Assembly: GCF_030718205.1 (NCBI RefSeq)
Contig: NZ_JAUZQF010000013.1
Span: forward strand, 186,001-250,000
Source of the DNA: Nonomuraea turcica
GTDB taxonomy: Bacteria > Actinomycetota > Actinomycetes > Streptosporangiales > Streptosporangiaceae
Direction: 5' to 3'
Length of the DNA: 64,000 nucleotides
This document shows positions 25,125 through 33,456 of this stretch, in pieces (the first letter of the stretch is position 1; the number at the start of each line of letters is the position of its first letter). A program made the translations under genes and the position numbers. Below the pieces are notes generated by a model that searched no databases, had not been told where the DNA came from, and saw only the letters and a program-made list of their open reading frames with translations.

Positions 25125-26521
25125 GCCTTGCCCTTCGCATCGCCACGGAGGTAGGGATTCGTGGTCGCCTCGTCGCTCATGAAATAGTCCTCGTCCTCGA
25201 GAAGCCAGGTGGTCCGGGTCGACTCCTGACTCTCCTGCTGGCCGCCTCGGCCTGCCGGCGGGATCATCGGAATCATCGGGGACCTGTTGCCCATGCCGCG
25301 CATGGCGGCGGCCGCGTTCGCGGCGCTCGCCATTCCGTTGCCCAGGCCGGTGCCGCCACCGCCGTACGGGCTGCCGATGCCGCTGGTGTTCTGCGGGTTC
25401 GGCAGGTTGGCGGCGGACGGGGCGGCAGGGTTGGGCAGGGACGTCGACGGGTCGGGCAGGCCCGCCAGCGAGGTCCGCGGGGCGTTCACGTCGGTGTTGG
25501 GGGCGTCGGGCGTGTTCGCCGAGGATGTGTCGAGGTTCGGGCCTTCGGGCATGCCTGTGCCGCTCAGGTCCGTGCTCGGGTCCGGGATCGTGCCCATGCC
25601 GGGGCCGTCGGGAAACCTGCTGCCCGGGTCGGTGGTGCCGAGGCCGGGGATCTGGTGCAGGTTCGGATCCCGCAGGCCGTCCTGGTTCGGCTGGCCCAGG
25701 CCGTCCAGGTCGGCGTTCGGGGAGGCGATGGACTGGTTGAGGCCGGTCGGCACCGTGCCGTCGAACCCGTTGCCGCCGTTGAACGGGATCTCCGGGATCT
25801 TCGGGGCGAGGGGATCGAACTGCGGGATGTCGGTCTGGAGACTGGCCGGGAACGCCCGGTTGTTCTGCTCGGTCGCCTCGGTGAGCAGCCGGATGTGCTC
25901 CTTGGCTGCCTTCCTGTCCTGCTCCTCTTTGGAATCGCCGATGATGTTGGCGAAGGGGCCGTCGGTGAACAGGGCGGTGACGCCTCCGGCCAGCGTGCCG
26001 ACGACGGCGCCGATCACCATTCCCGGCGGGCCCCCGATGAGTCCGCCTCCGATGGTGCCGGCCACGCCGCCCTGGAAGGCGCCTTCGAGGAAGTTGACGT
26101 CCGAGTCCGCGGACTCCGGCACGTTCTTGCCGCTGAACGCCGACAACGTGTGGGCCTGCAGGAGGAGGGCGGGAGCGACGCCGGTCGGGTTGGCCTGGGG
26201 CTGGTTGGCGTCCGGATCGAGGGGCTGCTCGCTGATCGTGGTGGACACGTCCGCGGCGGACTCCCGCAACCTGCGGAGCCCGGCCTTGACCGTCCTGGCG
26301 TCCTCGCCCACGGTCCAGTGCTGGTCCAGCTCCCTCAGATGCCGGTCGATCACTCCCACCAGGTTGTCGAGGCGGCGTTTGGCCGTGAGGAGCTCAGAGG
26401 CCGCGTTGCGCAACAGCTCGGGCTTGTTGTTGGCCAGATCTTCCCGCAGGATCTCGAGGTTCGCGTCCTCGACCTCCTCGGTGTTGATCGGCACCCTGAT
26501 CTCATGTGATTCCTGAGCCAT
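25121..26521 (-). CDS. PPE-like T7SS substrate with TWLLEDEDYF tail
   Basis: 466 residues from the ATG at 26521, which overlaps the upstream stop; the much longer open frame is spurious. The helical N-terminus (about 20-130) includes LREDLANNKPELLRNAASEL and DQHWTVGEDARTV. A Gly-rich hydrophobic patch (GGVAGTIGGGLIGGPPGMVIG, split here by description at about 165-205) may insert in membrane. A Pro/Asn/Asp-rich region follows. The C-terminus is TTWLLEDEDYFMSDE and then NPYL, a tail typical of actinobacterial T7SS-associated PPE-like proteins. Export through EccC is inferred. Confidence 0.7.
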   Translation of the reverse strand: MAQESHEIRVPINTEEVEDANLEILREDLANNKPELLRNAASELLTAKRRLDNLVGVIDRHLRELDQHWTVGEDARTVKAGLRRLRESAADVSTTISEQPLDPDANQPQANPTGVAPALLLQAHTLSAFSGKNVPESADSDVNFLEGAFQGGVAGTIGGGLIGGPPGMVIGAVVGTLAGGVTALFTDGPFANIIGDSKEEQDRKAAKEHIRLLTEATEQNNRAFPASLQTDIPQFDPLAPKIPEIPFNGGNGFDGTVPTGLNQSIASPNADLDGLGQPNQDGLRDPNLHQIPGLGTTDPGSRFPDGPGMGTIPDPSTDLSGTGMPEGPNLDTSSANTPDAPNTDVNAPRTSLAGLPDPSTSLPNPAAPSAANLPNPQNTSGIGSPYGGGGTGLGNGMASAANAAAAMRGMGNRSPMIPMIPPAGRGGQQESQESTRTTWLLEDEDYFMSDEATTNPYLRGDAKGKA

Positions 26522-26883
26522 CAGACCCGCACCTGACCGGATCGGTCCTCGCTGCCCACTTCGACGCCGTCGTAGTTGCGCAACGCCTGGTCGAACAGCT
26601 CGAGGAGGGTCTGCACCTGCAGGACGATGCTGTTGTACGACGTGGTCACGGCCCTGATGCCGTTGCCCGCGCTCCTGTGGAAGTCCATGGCGGCCGGCCA
26701 CGTGAAGCCGATGGCCGAGAAGTCGTTGGACAGCTCGGTCGCCACGCCCTCCGGTCTGAGCACGGGGGTGGCGGTGCCGCCGTTCTCCCTGTCAGGGCTC
26801 AGGAGCGCGAGCGCCTCCGCCAGGTCGTTCCTGGCGGTCTGGATGGCTCGCCTGCTGAGGTCCACCCCACGATCGGTGCCCAT
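26521..26883 (-). CDS. small helical T7SS-associated protein
   Basis: 120 residues, two or three helices (LSRRAIQTARNDLAEALALL; RAVTTSYNSIVLQVQTLLEL) and an ALRNYDGVE end. No WXG motif; FTWPAAMDFHRSAG occupies the turn. Its stop overlaps the next gene's ATG by 1 nt, so it is co-translated with the PPE-like protein and is a likely partner. No named family recognised. Confidence 0.65.
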   Translation of the reverse strand: MGTDRGVDLSRRAIQTARNDLAEALALLSPDRENGGTATPVLRPEGVATELSNDFSAIGFTWPAAMDFHRSAGNGIRAVTTSYNSIVLQVQTLLELFDQALRNYDGVEVGSEDRSGQVRV

Positions 26884-26929
26884 GCTCCCCCTTCGCTGTC
26901 AGGGCTCCGGCGGTCTCGCCTCGTCTGTC

Positions 26930-27241
26930 CTACCTGCCGTCGAAGATCTGCGCGTTGATCCTCTCGACCTGCTGCATGTTCATGTTCGTGATGTTGATGT
27001 TCTGCTTCATCAGGTCGATGAACTGCGACATGTCGTTGGCCTCGCTCTTCCAGAGCGCGCGGACCTCGTCGAAGACGGTCTTGGCCTCGCCCTGCCAGAT
27101 CGCGCTCTTGGCCAGCAGGTCCCGCTCCAGGGTGTCCAGAGTGGTGACCATGTCGTTGAACGCCCTGGCGAAGGCGTCCTCACCCTCGCCGAGACCGGCG
27201 AAGTTGACCTTGGTGATATCGAAGATGTCTTCCGCGGGCAT
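26930..27241 (-). CDS. WXG100 family protein (ESAT-6-like)
   Basis: 103 residues forming a helical hairpin with the WXG turn in KSAIWQGEAKTVFDEV. The second helix includes EANDMSQFIDLMKQNI. It lies 21 nt downstream of a second WXG100 gene on the same strand, matching the CFP-10/ESAT-6 bicistron that encodes the exported heterodimer in other T7SS loci. Confidence 0.9.
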   Translation of the reverse strand: MPAEDIFDITKVNFAGLGEGEDAFARAFNDMVTTLDTLERDLLAKSAIWQGEAKTVFDEVRALWKSEANDMSQFIDLMKQNINITNMNMQQVERINAQIFDGR

Positions 27242-27262
27242 CGCGGCCTCCTGTGCTGCTCG

Positions 27263-27601
27263 TTAGATCCGGGACTGCGGCGCGGCGTTGATCATCGCGG
27301 CGATCTGGTTGATCGCCTCGGTCCGCTCCTGGTTGAACGCGGCGTAGTTGGTGTTGCTCGTCCCGATGTTCTGCGCCAGGCGCGCCAGGCTGCCCAGCAC
27401 GACGTCCATCCGCTCGTGCCACTTCTTGTGCACGGCGTCGAACGCGGCCTCCGACTGGCCCACCCAGTGGGCCTTGAGCGTCACACCCGCGGTGTCGAGG
27501 TTCCTCTGGATGCCACGTAGTCTCTCGGCGGCGTCCTCGATGAGCATGATCGCGGACTTGAGATCGGATTCGCTTACTTGCGCCTGCGGTTGGGTCCCCA
27601 C
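27263..27601 (-). CDS. WXG100 family protein (CFP-10-like)
   Basis: 112 residues with the turn LKAHWVGQSEAAFDAVHKKW carrying WXG and helices on both sides. The C-terminal part RTEAINQIAAMINA is amphipathic. As first gene of the 27601-to-23279 operon it is the likely CFP-10-like partner of the next WXG100 protein, though which of the two carries the secretion signal is uncertain because no clear YxxxD/E tail is seen. Confidence 0.9.
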   Translation of the reverse strand: MGTQPQAQVSESDLKSAIMLIEDAAERLRGIQRNLDTAGVTLKAHWVGQSEAAFDAVHKKWHERMDVVLGSLARLAQNIGTSNTNYAAFNQERTEAINQIAAMINAAPQSRI

Positions 27602-27827
27602 AGGGTCTCCCTCCCCTTGCTGGTCGGCTGACTCAGGCCGACAGCGAAGTGTCGTCCTGATTGGTCACATTAGTGAACATCTGTCGCTAGCGTCGCACGT
27701 GATCCAGTTAATTTTCCATATCCTTGGGGCAGATCGTGGGTGTATCGCCAGAACAGGGGCTCTGATTCGGGTGCGTCCGTAATGTGAGCTGGCGTAGCGT
27801 ATGTGGCGTACGTGACAAGGGGGGCGC
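27602..27827. promoter_or_regulatory. divergent promoter region of the T7SS substrate operons
   Basis: This 226-nt gap separates the WXG100/PPE operon (leftward) from the PPE-like gene at 27828 (rightward). It contains GGTCACATTAGTGAAC near 27663, an imperfect palindrome. An AT-richer stretch (GTTAATTTTCCATATCC) lies near 27708. No promoter can be fixed with confidence. Confidence 0.35.
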
Positions 27828-28907
27828 ATGTCCAACTCATCCTCGTCCAGCGGCGATCCCTTCGCCGGCGCCTACGGCAACCTCGGAGCCGGTAATCTCG
27901 GCGCCGGTCTCGATCCGCGGTCCATCGACCCGAAGTTCAAGATGCGCCGCTCCAGCGTCAGGACGCTGGGCACGAACGTGGGCGGTTACGGCCAGGACCT
28001 GACGGAGATGAGCGACAAGACCAGGGCCATCGACATCCATGTCATGGCTTTCGGCGCGATCGGCGGCGGCCTGAACGTGGCGCACCGCTCGGTGCGGGAC
28101 GGCGCGGCCGATGCGCTGAAGCAGGCCAAGGACGTGCTCGACTCCTGGAAGAAAGCGCTCAACACGGCCGCCGACAACACCGAGGCGGCCGAGGAGGCGG
28201 GCAAAGGGCCGGGCACTGGCCCCGGAGGACCGGGTGGCCTCCCGACGGGCAAGATGCCGAAGACCCCCCTGGGCGGGCCCGGCGTCGATCCGAGTGACCT
28301 GGGGACCGGCCGCCCGCCGACTATCCCTCAGCCGGACCCGGGCGACATCAAGCAGCCGGACCTGACCACCCCCGATCCGGGAGACACCAAGCAGCCGGAC
28401 CTGACCACTCCGGACCCCGGCGATATCCAGCGGCCCGATCTCAACACCCCGGGCGTCAACACTCCGGGCCTCAACACCCCCGGCGTCAACACCCCTGACC
28501 TCAACACTCCGGGCGCGAAGACCCCCGACCTGAGCGGCGTCAGCAAGCCGAACACCGACCTGGCCTCGGCGAACCCCAACCTGCCCACCTCCACCACCCC
28601 CCCGTCGATCCGCACGCCGGACTCCCCGGCGTTCGACCCGCGTGCCTCCATGCCCCGCACGGGCTATCCGGAGGGCGGCCCGGTGGCGGGAGGGGCGATG
28701 CCGCCAGGTAGCGCGGCGCCGGGGAGCATCGCCCGCGCGCTCAACACGGGGATACCGCCGATGTACCCCCCTCCCGGCATGGGCGGGATGGGGGCGAACA
28801 ACGGGGACAAGGACCGCGAGCGCGGCCCGCACCTCGCCGAGGACGAGGGCGTCTGGGGAACGGACGAGGACTACGCGCCGGCGGTGCTCGGCAAGGAAGA
28901 GGCATAG
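27828..28907 (+). CDS. PPE-like T7SS-associated protein with proline repeats and acidic tail
   Basis: 359 residues from the ATG at 27828, preceded by GGGGGG. The first 125 residues are helical (LTEMSDKTRAIDIHVMAFG; ADALKQAKDVLDSWKKALN). A repeat region follows with PDLTTPDPGDTKQ units and then LNTPGVNTP units. A Pro/Met-rich segment precedes the C-terminus HLAEDEGVWGTDEDYAPAVL, the acidic Trp tail found in actinobacterial T7SS proteins. It shares this architecture with the protein at 25121-26521. A 9-nt gap to the next gene indicates an operon. Confidence 0.7.
   Translation: MSNSSSSSGDPFAGAYGNLGAGNLGAGLDPRSIDPKFKMRRSSVRTLGTNVGGYGQDLTEMSDKTRAIDIHVMAFGAIGGGLNVAHRSVRDGAADALKQAKDVLDSWKKALNTAADNTEAAEEAGKGPGTGPGGPGGLPTGKMPKTPLGGPGVDPSDLGTGRPPTIPQPDPGDIKQPDLTTPDPGDTKQPDLTTPDPGDIQRPDLNTPGVNTPGLNTPGVNTPDLNTPGAKTPDLSGVSKPNTDLASANPNLPTSTTPPSIRTPDSPAFDPRASMPRTGYPEGGPVAGGAMPPGSAAPGSIARALNTGIPPMYPPPGMGGMGANNGDKDRERGPHLAEDEGVWGTDEDYAPAVLGKEEA
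28332..28532 (+). repeat. in-frame coding repeats (PDLTTPDPGD and LNTPGVNTP)
   Basis: Three degenerate units of about 42-45 nt (PDPGDxKQPDLTT) are followed by six units of 15 nt (xNTPG). They lie inside the PPE-like gene at 27828 and encode its extended proline-rich stalk. Confidence 0.8.
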
Positions 28908-28916
28908 GGCAGCCAG

Positions 28917-29753
28917 ATGGCGAATTACGAGAATGATTTCGACGGCTTCGTCACCGCTGTGGGGTTCGCGACCGCGGCAGCCATGGTCATGCCGTACGCC
29001 TGGCCCCTCGTTGGGCTCATGACGTTGATGGTCGCCGACCCGTTCGCGCAGGACCAGGGGGCCGACCAGTGGCTCAACCCCCACTCCGTGAACATCTCAT
29101 CCGCCTCGGCGTCGCCGCTCATCACGGGCGGCGAGCAGCAGGAGTGGCGCCCGCCGATGGCGGCGCCCGCCGGCAGCGACATCGCCTTCCTCCGCAGCGA
29201 GCTGCAGCGGCTGACCAGGGAGATCGGTCAGGGCGAGAATTGGGAGGGCCGGGCTTACCAGTCGTTCAAGGACAAGGTCGACGTCCTCGACGGGCACCTC
29301 GCCACGCTCGACGAGAACAGGATCGGTTGCGGGAACACCCTCAGATGCACGGCACAGGGGTATCACGTGCTGATGTCCGTCTGCATCATCGTCGGGGCCT
29401 TCCTGGTGGAGCTGGCGGTGTTCGTCAACGTGTGCCGGATGTCCGTGGCGGGCGCGGCGCCGGGCGAGGCGTCGGCGATGCGCGCGGTGCTGGGGCTGCA
29501 CAATGCGGTGTCCACGGTGTTCAAGAGCCACTGGAAGCTCGTGCTGAAGGCCACAGGCATCCTGGGGGTCGCGGGCATCGCCTACAACCAGTTCGCCCAG
29601 GACCTGCCGGGCCTGCAGGCGGTGTCGGCGAGCAAGCCAAACCTGATGGAGGCGAGCGCCATCTACGATCCCTCCTCGGTGGACATCGTGGACAACCCGA
29701 AGAGCGAGTTCGACCTGGAGCAGCCATCGCTCATGCCGGAGATGGGCTGGTAG
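28917..29753 (+). CDS. membrane protein with WXG-like helical domain
   Basis: 278 residues. Two short hydrophobic stretches at the N-terminus (about 10-40) precede a helical part with QGENWEGRAYQSFKDKVDVL, a WXG-type turn. A strong membrane helix follows (about 143-170, VLMSVCIIVGAFLVELAVFV), and another hydrophobic helix near 205-225. The C-terminus is acidic and Pro-rich. It is probably the second gene of an operon with the PPE-like protein and may hold it at the membrane (inference). I do not recognise a named family. Confidence 0.65.
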   Translation: MANYENDFDGFVTAVGFATAAAMVMPYAWPLVGLMTLMVADPFAQDQGADQWLNPHSVNISSASASPLITGGEQQEWRPPMAAPAGSDIAFLRSELQRLTREIGQGENWEGRAYQSFKDKVDVLDGHLATLDENRIGCGNTLRCTAQGYHVLMSVCIIVGAFLVELAVFVNVCRMSVAGAAPGEASAMRAVLGLHNAVSTVFKSHWKLVLKATGILGVAGIAYNQFAQDLPGLQAVSASKPNLMEASAIYDPSSVDIVDNPKSEFDLEQPSLMPEMGW

Positions 29754-29840
29754 CCGTCACCTGGTTCGCCGGCGCTCCCGCTTCCCCGCGCTCACGCTGG
29801 GTAGAGAAGGTGCATCGGACGGTGATGGGCAGGGGATCCG

Positions 29841-30842
29841 ATGTCCGCATCAGGGGAACCAGTGTGGGAGGCGATCTACGCTCTCTCGCGCTTCGCGGCG
29901 CTGGCGGCCGTGGCCGAGCTCGGCTGCGCCGATCATCTCGTGGACGGCCCTCGCAGCGCAGACGAACTGGCTGACCTGTGCGGGGCGGACGCGCCCTCGT
30001 TGCGCCGCGCCTTGCGTGAGGTGGCGAGCATGGGAATCGTGCACTCCACTCCCGACGGCTACGAGCTCACCGAGCACGGAATGACTCTCCACTCCGGAGC
30101 ACCCGGGTCGCTGCGTCCCGTCGTGCGGTTGATCGCTCAGGAGGGGCTCTGGTACGCGATAGGCGCTCTGACCCGGACGGTGCGGACCGGCAGGAGCGCG
30201 TTCGCCGAGCGGTACGGGAGCTTCTATGACTACCTCGACCGCGATCCAGCGCTCAGAACGCTCTTCGACGAGTACATGATCGTGCGTACGCGGCCGTGCA
30301 TCGGGACGATAGCCCAGAGTTATGACTTCTCCAGATTCCACACCCTTGTTGATGTCGGAGGCGGGAGAGGGCATCTGCTGGCCGCGGTGTTGGCCGGGCA
30401 CCCGCGGCTCAAGGGTGTGCTCTTCGACCTCGACCATGTCGTACCGGGCGCCGCCCACGCCCTGGGCGAGCGCGGCGTGGCGGACCGATGCCGGCTCGTG
30501 GCGGGAGACTTCTTCGACGGTGTCCCGCCGGGCGCCGATGCTTACCTGCTGGCCAACGTCCTGCACAACTGGTCGGACGAGGACGCCGTACGGATCCTCC
30601 GCAACGTCCGGTCCGCGATGAGCCCAGGCGGGACGCTGTTCGTGCTGGAAATGGTGCTGCCGGACGACGATGCCCCGCATCCTGGCAAAGACATGGACAT
30701 CAGGATGCTCGCCCTGTTCGACGGCGGGATGGAGCGCACGCGCAAGGAGTACACCACCGTGCTGCGGGCGGCCGACTTCCGGTTCGCCGAGATCATCCCC
30801 CTGCCCGGGAGCTTCGATCTCATCGTGGCCGACGGCGCCTGA
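29841..30842 (+). CDS. SAM-dependent O-methyltransferase (Methyltransf_2 type)
   Basis: 333 residues from the ATG at 29841 with AGGGGA upstream. The N-terminal winged-helix dimerisation domain (VAELGCADHL; LTEHGMTLHS) precedes the SAM-binding fold: FHTLVDVGGGRGHLLAAVL is motif I, and LANVLHNWSDEDAVRILRN contains the typical His-Asn-Trp active-site stretch. Such enzymes methylate hydroxyls of aromatic or polyketide metabolites. It is out of place functionally inside the secretion locus and may be an insertion or have an unrelated metabolic role. It is convergent with eccB, with 8 nt between stops. Confidence 0.88.
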   Translation: MSASGEPVWEAIYALSRFAALAAVAELGCADHLVDGPRSADELADLCGADAPSLRRALREVASMGIVHSTPDGYELTEHGMTLHSGAPGSLRPVVRLIAQEGLWYAIGALTRTVRTGRSAFAERYGSFYDYLDRDPALRTLFDEYMIVRTRPCIGTIAQSYDFSRFHTLVDVGGGRGHLLAAVLAGHPRLKGVLFDLDHVVPGAAHALGERGVADRCRLVAGDFFDGVPPGADAYLLANVLHNWSDEDAVRILRNVRSAMSPGGTLFVLEMVLPDDDAPHPGKDMDIRMLALFDGGMERTRKEYTTVLRAADFRFAEIIPLPGSFDLIVADGA

Positions 30843-30850
30843 TCAGGGCC

Positions 30851-32269
30851 TCACCTGCCGGCTACCGTCAGCGGCACCATGGCGGCCGCCGGGTCGAGCG
30901 CCGGCCCCTGCGGGATGGAGTGCATGATGCTCGCCGGCACCGGAGCGATGTCGGCGGCGTCATACCCGAGCTTGGTGAGCACGTCCGCCGACGGCACCGG
31001 ATAGCGCACACCCTGGTCGCTGATCAGCGACAGCGTGCCGGCCACCGCGCCGAGCTGGCCCTCGCCGGGCAGCACTCCGGCCACCACGGCGCTCCCCGGA
31101 GGGAGCAGGACCTGGTCGAAGCGGTTCTGGACGCCCGCGTTTGCCGGCGACGGTATGGCGATCCTGCTGCCGACCGTCACCTTCGCCGCGACCGAGCCCG
31201 CCATCGTGTTCGCGTACACCGAGCAGAGCGGCACCGAGCCCGGCACGGTGATCACGTTCGGCATGGCCGTCGGCAGGGTGGTGTCCATGACGTTCTGGCG
31301 TGACGGTGCCGCGTTGGCCGACGCGGCGTCGATCTGGATGGGCTGCACCGGGCGGTTGCCGTACGCCTTCTTGCTGGCCGGATCCTCAAGCAGCAGCCTG
31401 GCCTGGACGGCGGTGATGGGGGCGAGGCCGTCGTCGAGCAGGACGTACCAGCGCGCGGCGGTGCCCGGCAGGGCCGGCACCGTGAAGACCTGCCCGACTA
31501 TCGCCGCGGTGGCCTGGCCGCCGGTGCGTACCTTCTTGCCCCGGTTCGCCACGTCGGGGCCCTTGAAGTCGTGGCCGGCCGGCAGCGCGGTCAGCCAGGC
31601 GGTGGGCACCTTCCTGGGCTGGGCGTTGAGCGCGCGCACGCCCGGCTCGCCCACGCGCATGCGCCGATCTCCCCAGATGACCCAGTTCTGCTGCCCGTCG
31701 GAGACCACCATCGCGCTCGTGCCCACCGGCTTCCCGCCGACGTCAGTCCCCCCGACCAGCGTCGTGTACGGCCTGCGCCCGCCCGCGTTGTCGGGCCCGT
31801 CCGCCACGCACACCGACCAAGGGGCCTTGACCAGCTTCTCCTTGACGGGCAGCGAGTCGGGCGCGCCGGAGATCCCGATGAGCGGCCCACGGGTGAATCC
31901 CGCCAGGGACGCGGCGGTCACGCTCCGCGTCATGATCTCCCCGCCGTCCAGGACCAGCCGCGCGGACACGTAGTTGGCCACCGGCAACAGCCGCTGCCGC
32001 TGCTGGCTGTAGACGAACTTGGCCCCGCTCTCCTCCTCGACGAGCAGTTGCCCCGGGTCGGTCAGCTTGGTGGCGTTGCCCGGCTTCACCAGGCCCCAGA
32101 TTCCGAACACCGCCATCACCAGGACTCCGACCAGGATCCCGCCGAACGTGGCCACGTTCTGCCGCCGCATAGGAGACTCGGGCACGTCCGGCTCGGCCTG
32201 CAGGAGCGCCATCCCGAGCCGCTGCTGCATCAAGCGGTGGGCCTGATAGAGGTCCTTCTTGGTCTGCAC
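30851..32269 (-). CDS. eccB: type VII secretion protein EccB
   Basis: 472 residues. The N-terminus MQTKKDLYQAHRLMQQRL and the QNVATFGG region before a single membrane helix (about 41-60) are diagnostic of EccB. The large extracytoplasmic part is the usual four-repeat domain, with YVSARLVLDGGEI, a Cys in WSVCVADGP and a second Cys in PLCSVYANT. EccB is the periplasm-facing core component that pairs with EccC and MycP. It is separated from eccC and eccD by 15 kb, so the core genes form several transcription units. The family assignment is firm. Confidence 0.93.
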   Translation of the reverse strand: MQTKKDLYQAHRLMQQRLGMALLQAEPDVPESPMRRQNVATFGGILVGVLVMAVFGIWGLVKPGNATKLTDPGQLLVEEESGAKFVYSQQRQRLLPVANYVSARLVLDGGEIMTRSVTAASLAGFTRGPLIGISGAPDSLPVKEKLVKAPWSVCVADGPDNAGGRRPYTTLVGGTDVGGKPVGTSAMVVSDGQQNWVIWGDRRMRVGEPGVRALNAQPRKVPTAWLTALPAGHDFKGPDVANRGKKVRTGGQATAAIVGQVFTVPALPGTAARWYVLLDDGLAPITAVQARLLLEDPASKKAYGNRPVQPIQIDAASANAAPSRQNVMDTTLPTAMPNVITVPGSVPLCSVYANTMAGSVAAKVTVGSRIAIPSPANAGVQNRFDQVLLPPGSAVVAGVLPGEGQLGAVAGTLSLISDQGVRYPVPSADVLTKLGYDAADIAPVPASIMHSIPQGPALDPAAAMVPLTVAGR

Positions 32270-32347
32270 AGCCCCTCCCGCGCGTCACAGCCCGCGCATC
32301 AGCATAAACGCCCAGCTTTCCCAAACGTCCCTAAAGCACCATATCCA

Positions 32348-32385
32348 CCTCTGGCCCCGCGATCGCCGGATCGCGGGGCCAGAGG
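32348..32385 (-). terminator. hairpin terminator after the M23 gene
   Basis: CCTCTGGCCCCGCGATC and GATCGCGGGGCCAGAGG make a perfect 17-bp stem with a GCCG loop, the longest perfect hairpin in the window. It lies just downstream of the leftward M23 gene and upstream of the leftward eccB. Confidence 0.85.
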
Positions 32386-32404
32386 CGCCTCGCCGCGACA
32401 ACCG

Positions 32405-33316
32405 TTAGCCGCAGTGCTCCAAGGGACTGTCGTACCTGACGGAGCCGATGGCGCCGCCCCACTTGATGCAGATACGGGCGGCCTTGGCCCGGATCGGACC
32501 CGCGTAGTACTGGAAGCTGCCCGCGCCCGTCTTCCTCGGCTGGTCTTTGAGCTCCAGATACGCCCGCATGGCGACCTTGCCGGAGACGTTGTTCCGCAGG
32601 GTGACGACGCAGTTCTGGCCGCTGGAGGCCGAGTAGAGCAGCACCACCCGCCCCTGAGTGCCGAGAGCGGCCGAGTCGATCTGCTTGAAGCCCGAGCCGC
32701 AGACCTGCGTGGCCGAGTACGGGTTCTTCGTGCCGCCCGTGGCGGGCGGCGGCGTGGTGGCCTGGCCGCTCCCGCAGTTCTTCGAGGTCAGCGTCTGGTT
32801 CGGGTAGCGGAACCTGACGCCGTTGAACGTGGCGGGGACGATCGTCCCCGAGGACGTGCGCTGCTCGTAGTGGAGGTGGGCGAGCATCTTGTACTTCTTC
32901 GACGTCTTGCCCACGGTGCCGATCTTCTGGCCCTGCCGGACCGTCGCGCCCTTGCTGACCAGCAAGTCGTTCAGGTGGGCGTACAGCGTGACGGAGCCGT
33001 CGGAATGCCGGATCTTGATGACTTTGCCGAAGCCGTCCGCGGTCCGGAACTCCGACATCACCACCGTGCCCGCGGCCGCCGCCACGACAGTCCTGCCCAG
33101 GTCGCCGTTGCCGTCGCCGGCGCTCCCATTGAAGTCGACCTCGTAACCAGCGGTGTGCGCTGGGCTCTTGCTACTGCCGACCCAGGTCTCTCCACAGGGG
33201 AACGGGAGCTGGAACATGGGTCCGGCCGATACCGCCGAGGCGCTCGCCGCGTTCACGCCACCAAGGGAAAGCGCGGCAACGCCGCATAGGCCGGCTAAAA
33301 GGGTCTTGATCCGCAT
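32405..33316 (-). CDS. secreted M23 (LytM) endopeptidase with SapA-like C-terminal domain
   Basis: 303 residues if started at the ATG at 33316, which gives a clean signal peptide (RIKTLLAGLCGVAALSLGG, cut near ASA). No good ribosome site is seen, and an upstream ATG remains possible. The LytM domain has its zinc ligands His54 and Asp61 (HTAGYEVDF) and the HxH motif His147/His149 (LAHLHYE), with His114 also conserved. It should cleave peptidoglycan cross-links. Residues about 198-303 (NPYSATQVCGSGF to HCG) match the C-terminal domain of the pseudokinase at 6722, with the same four Cys. A cell-wall role near the secretion apparatus is likely. Confidence 0.85.
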   Translation of the reverse strand: MRIKTLLAGLCGVAALSLGGVNAASASAVSAGPMFQLPFPCGETWVGSSKSPAHTAGYEVDFNGSAGDGNGDLGRTVVAAAAGTVVMSEFRTADGFGKVIKIRHSDGSVTLYAHLNDLLVSKGATVRQGQKIGTVGKTSKKYKMLAHLHYEQRTSSGTIVPATFNGVRFRYPNQTLTSKNCGSGQATTPPPATGGTKNPYSATQVCGSGFKQIDSAALGTQGRVVLLYSASSGQNCVVTLRNNVSGKVAMRAYLELKDQPRKTGAGSFQYYAGPIRAKAARICIKWGGAIGSVRYDSPLEHCG

Positions 33317-33456
33317 GGAGGGAAGGGTGCCATTTGGATCATCAACGCGTCTAGATCTTCGCGAACTATTCATAAACAGTACGTTCACCCCACGCCCCAC
33401 CAAAGGCCCGCCGCATGGACGTCACCTCCTCCGGACCGTGCGGGCGGCCGTGGCCG

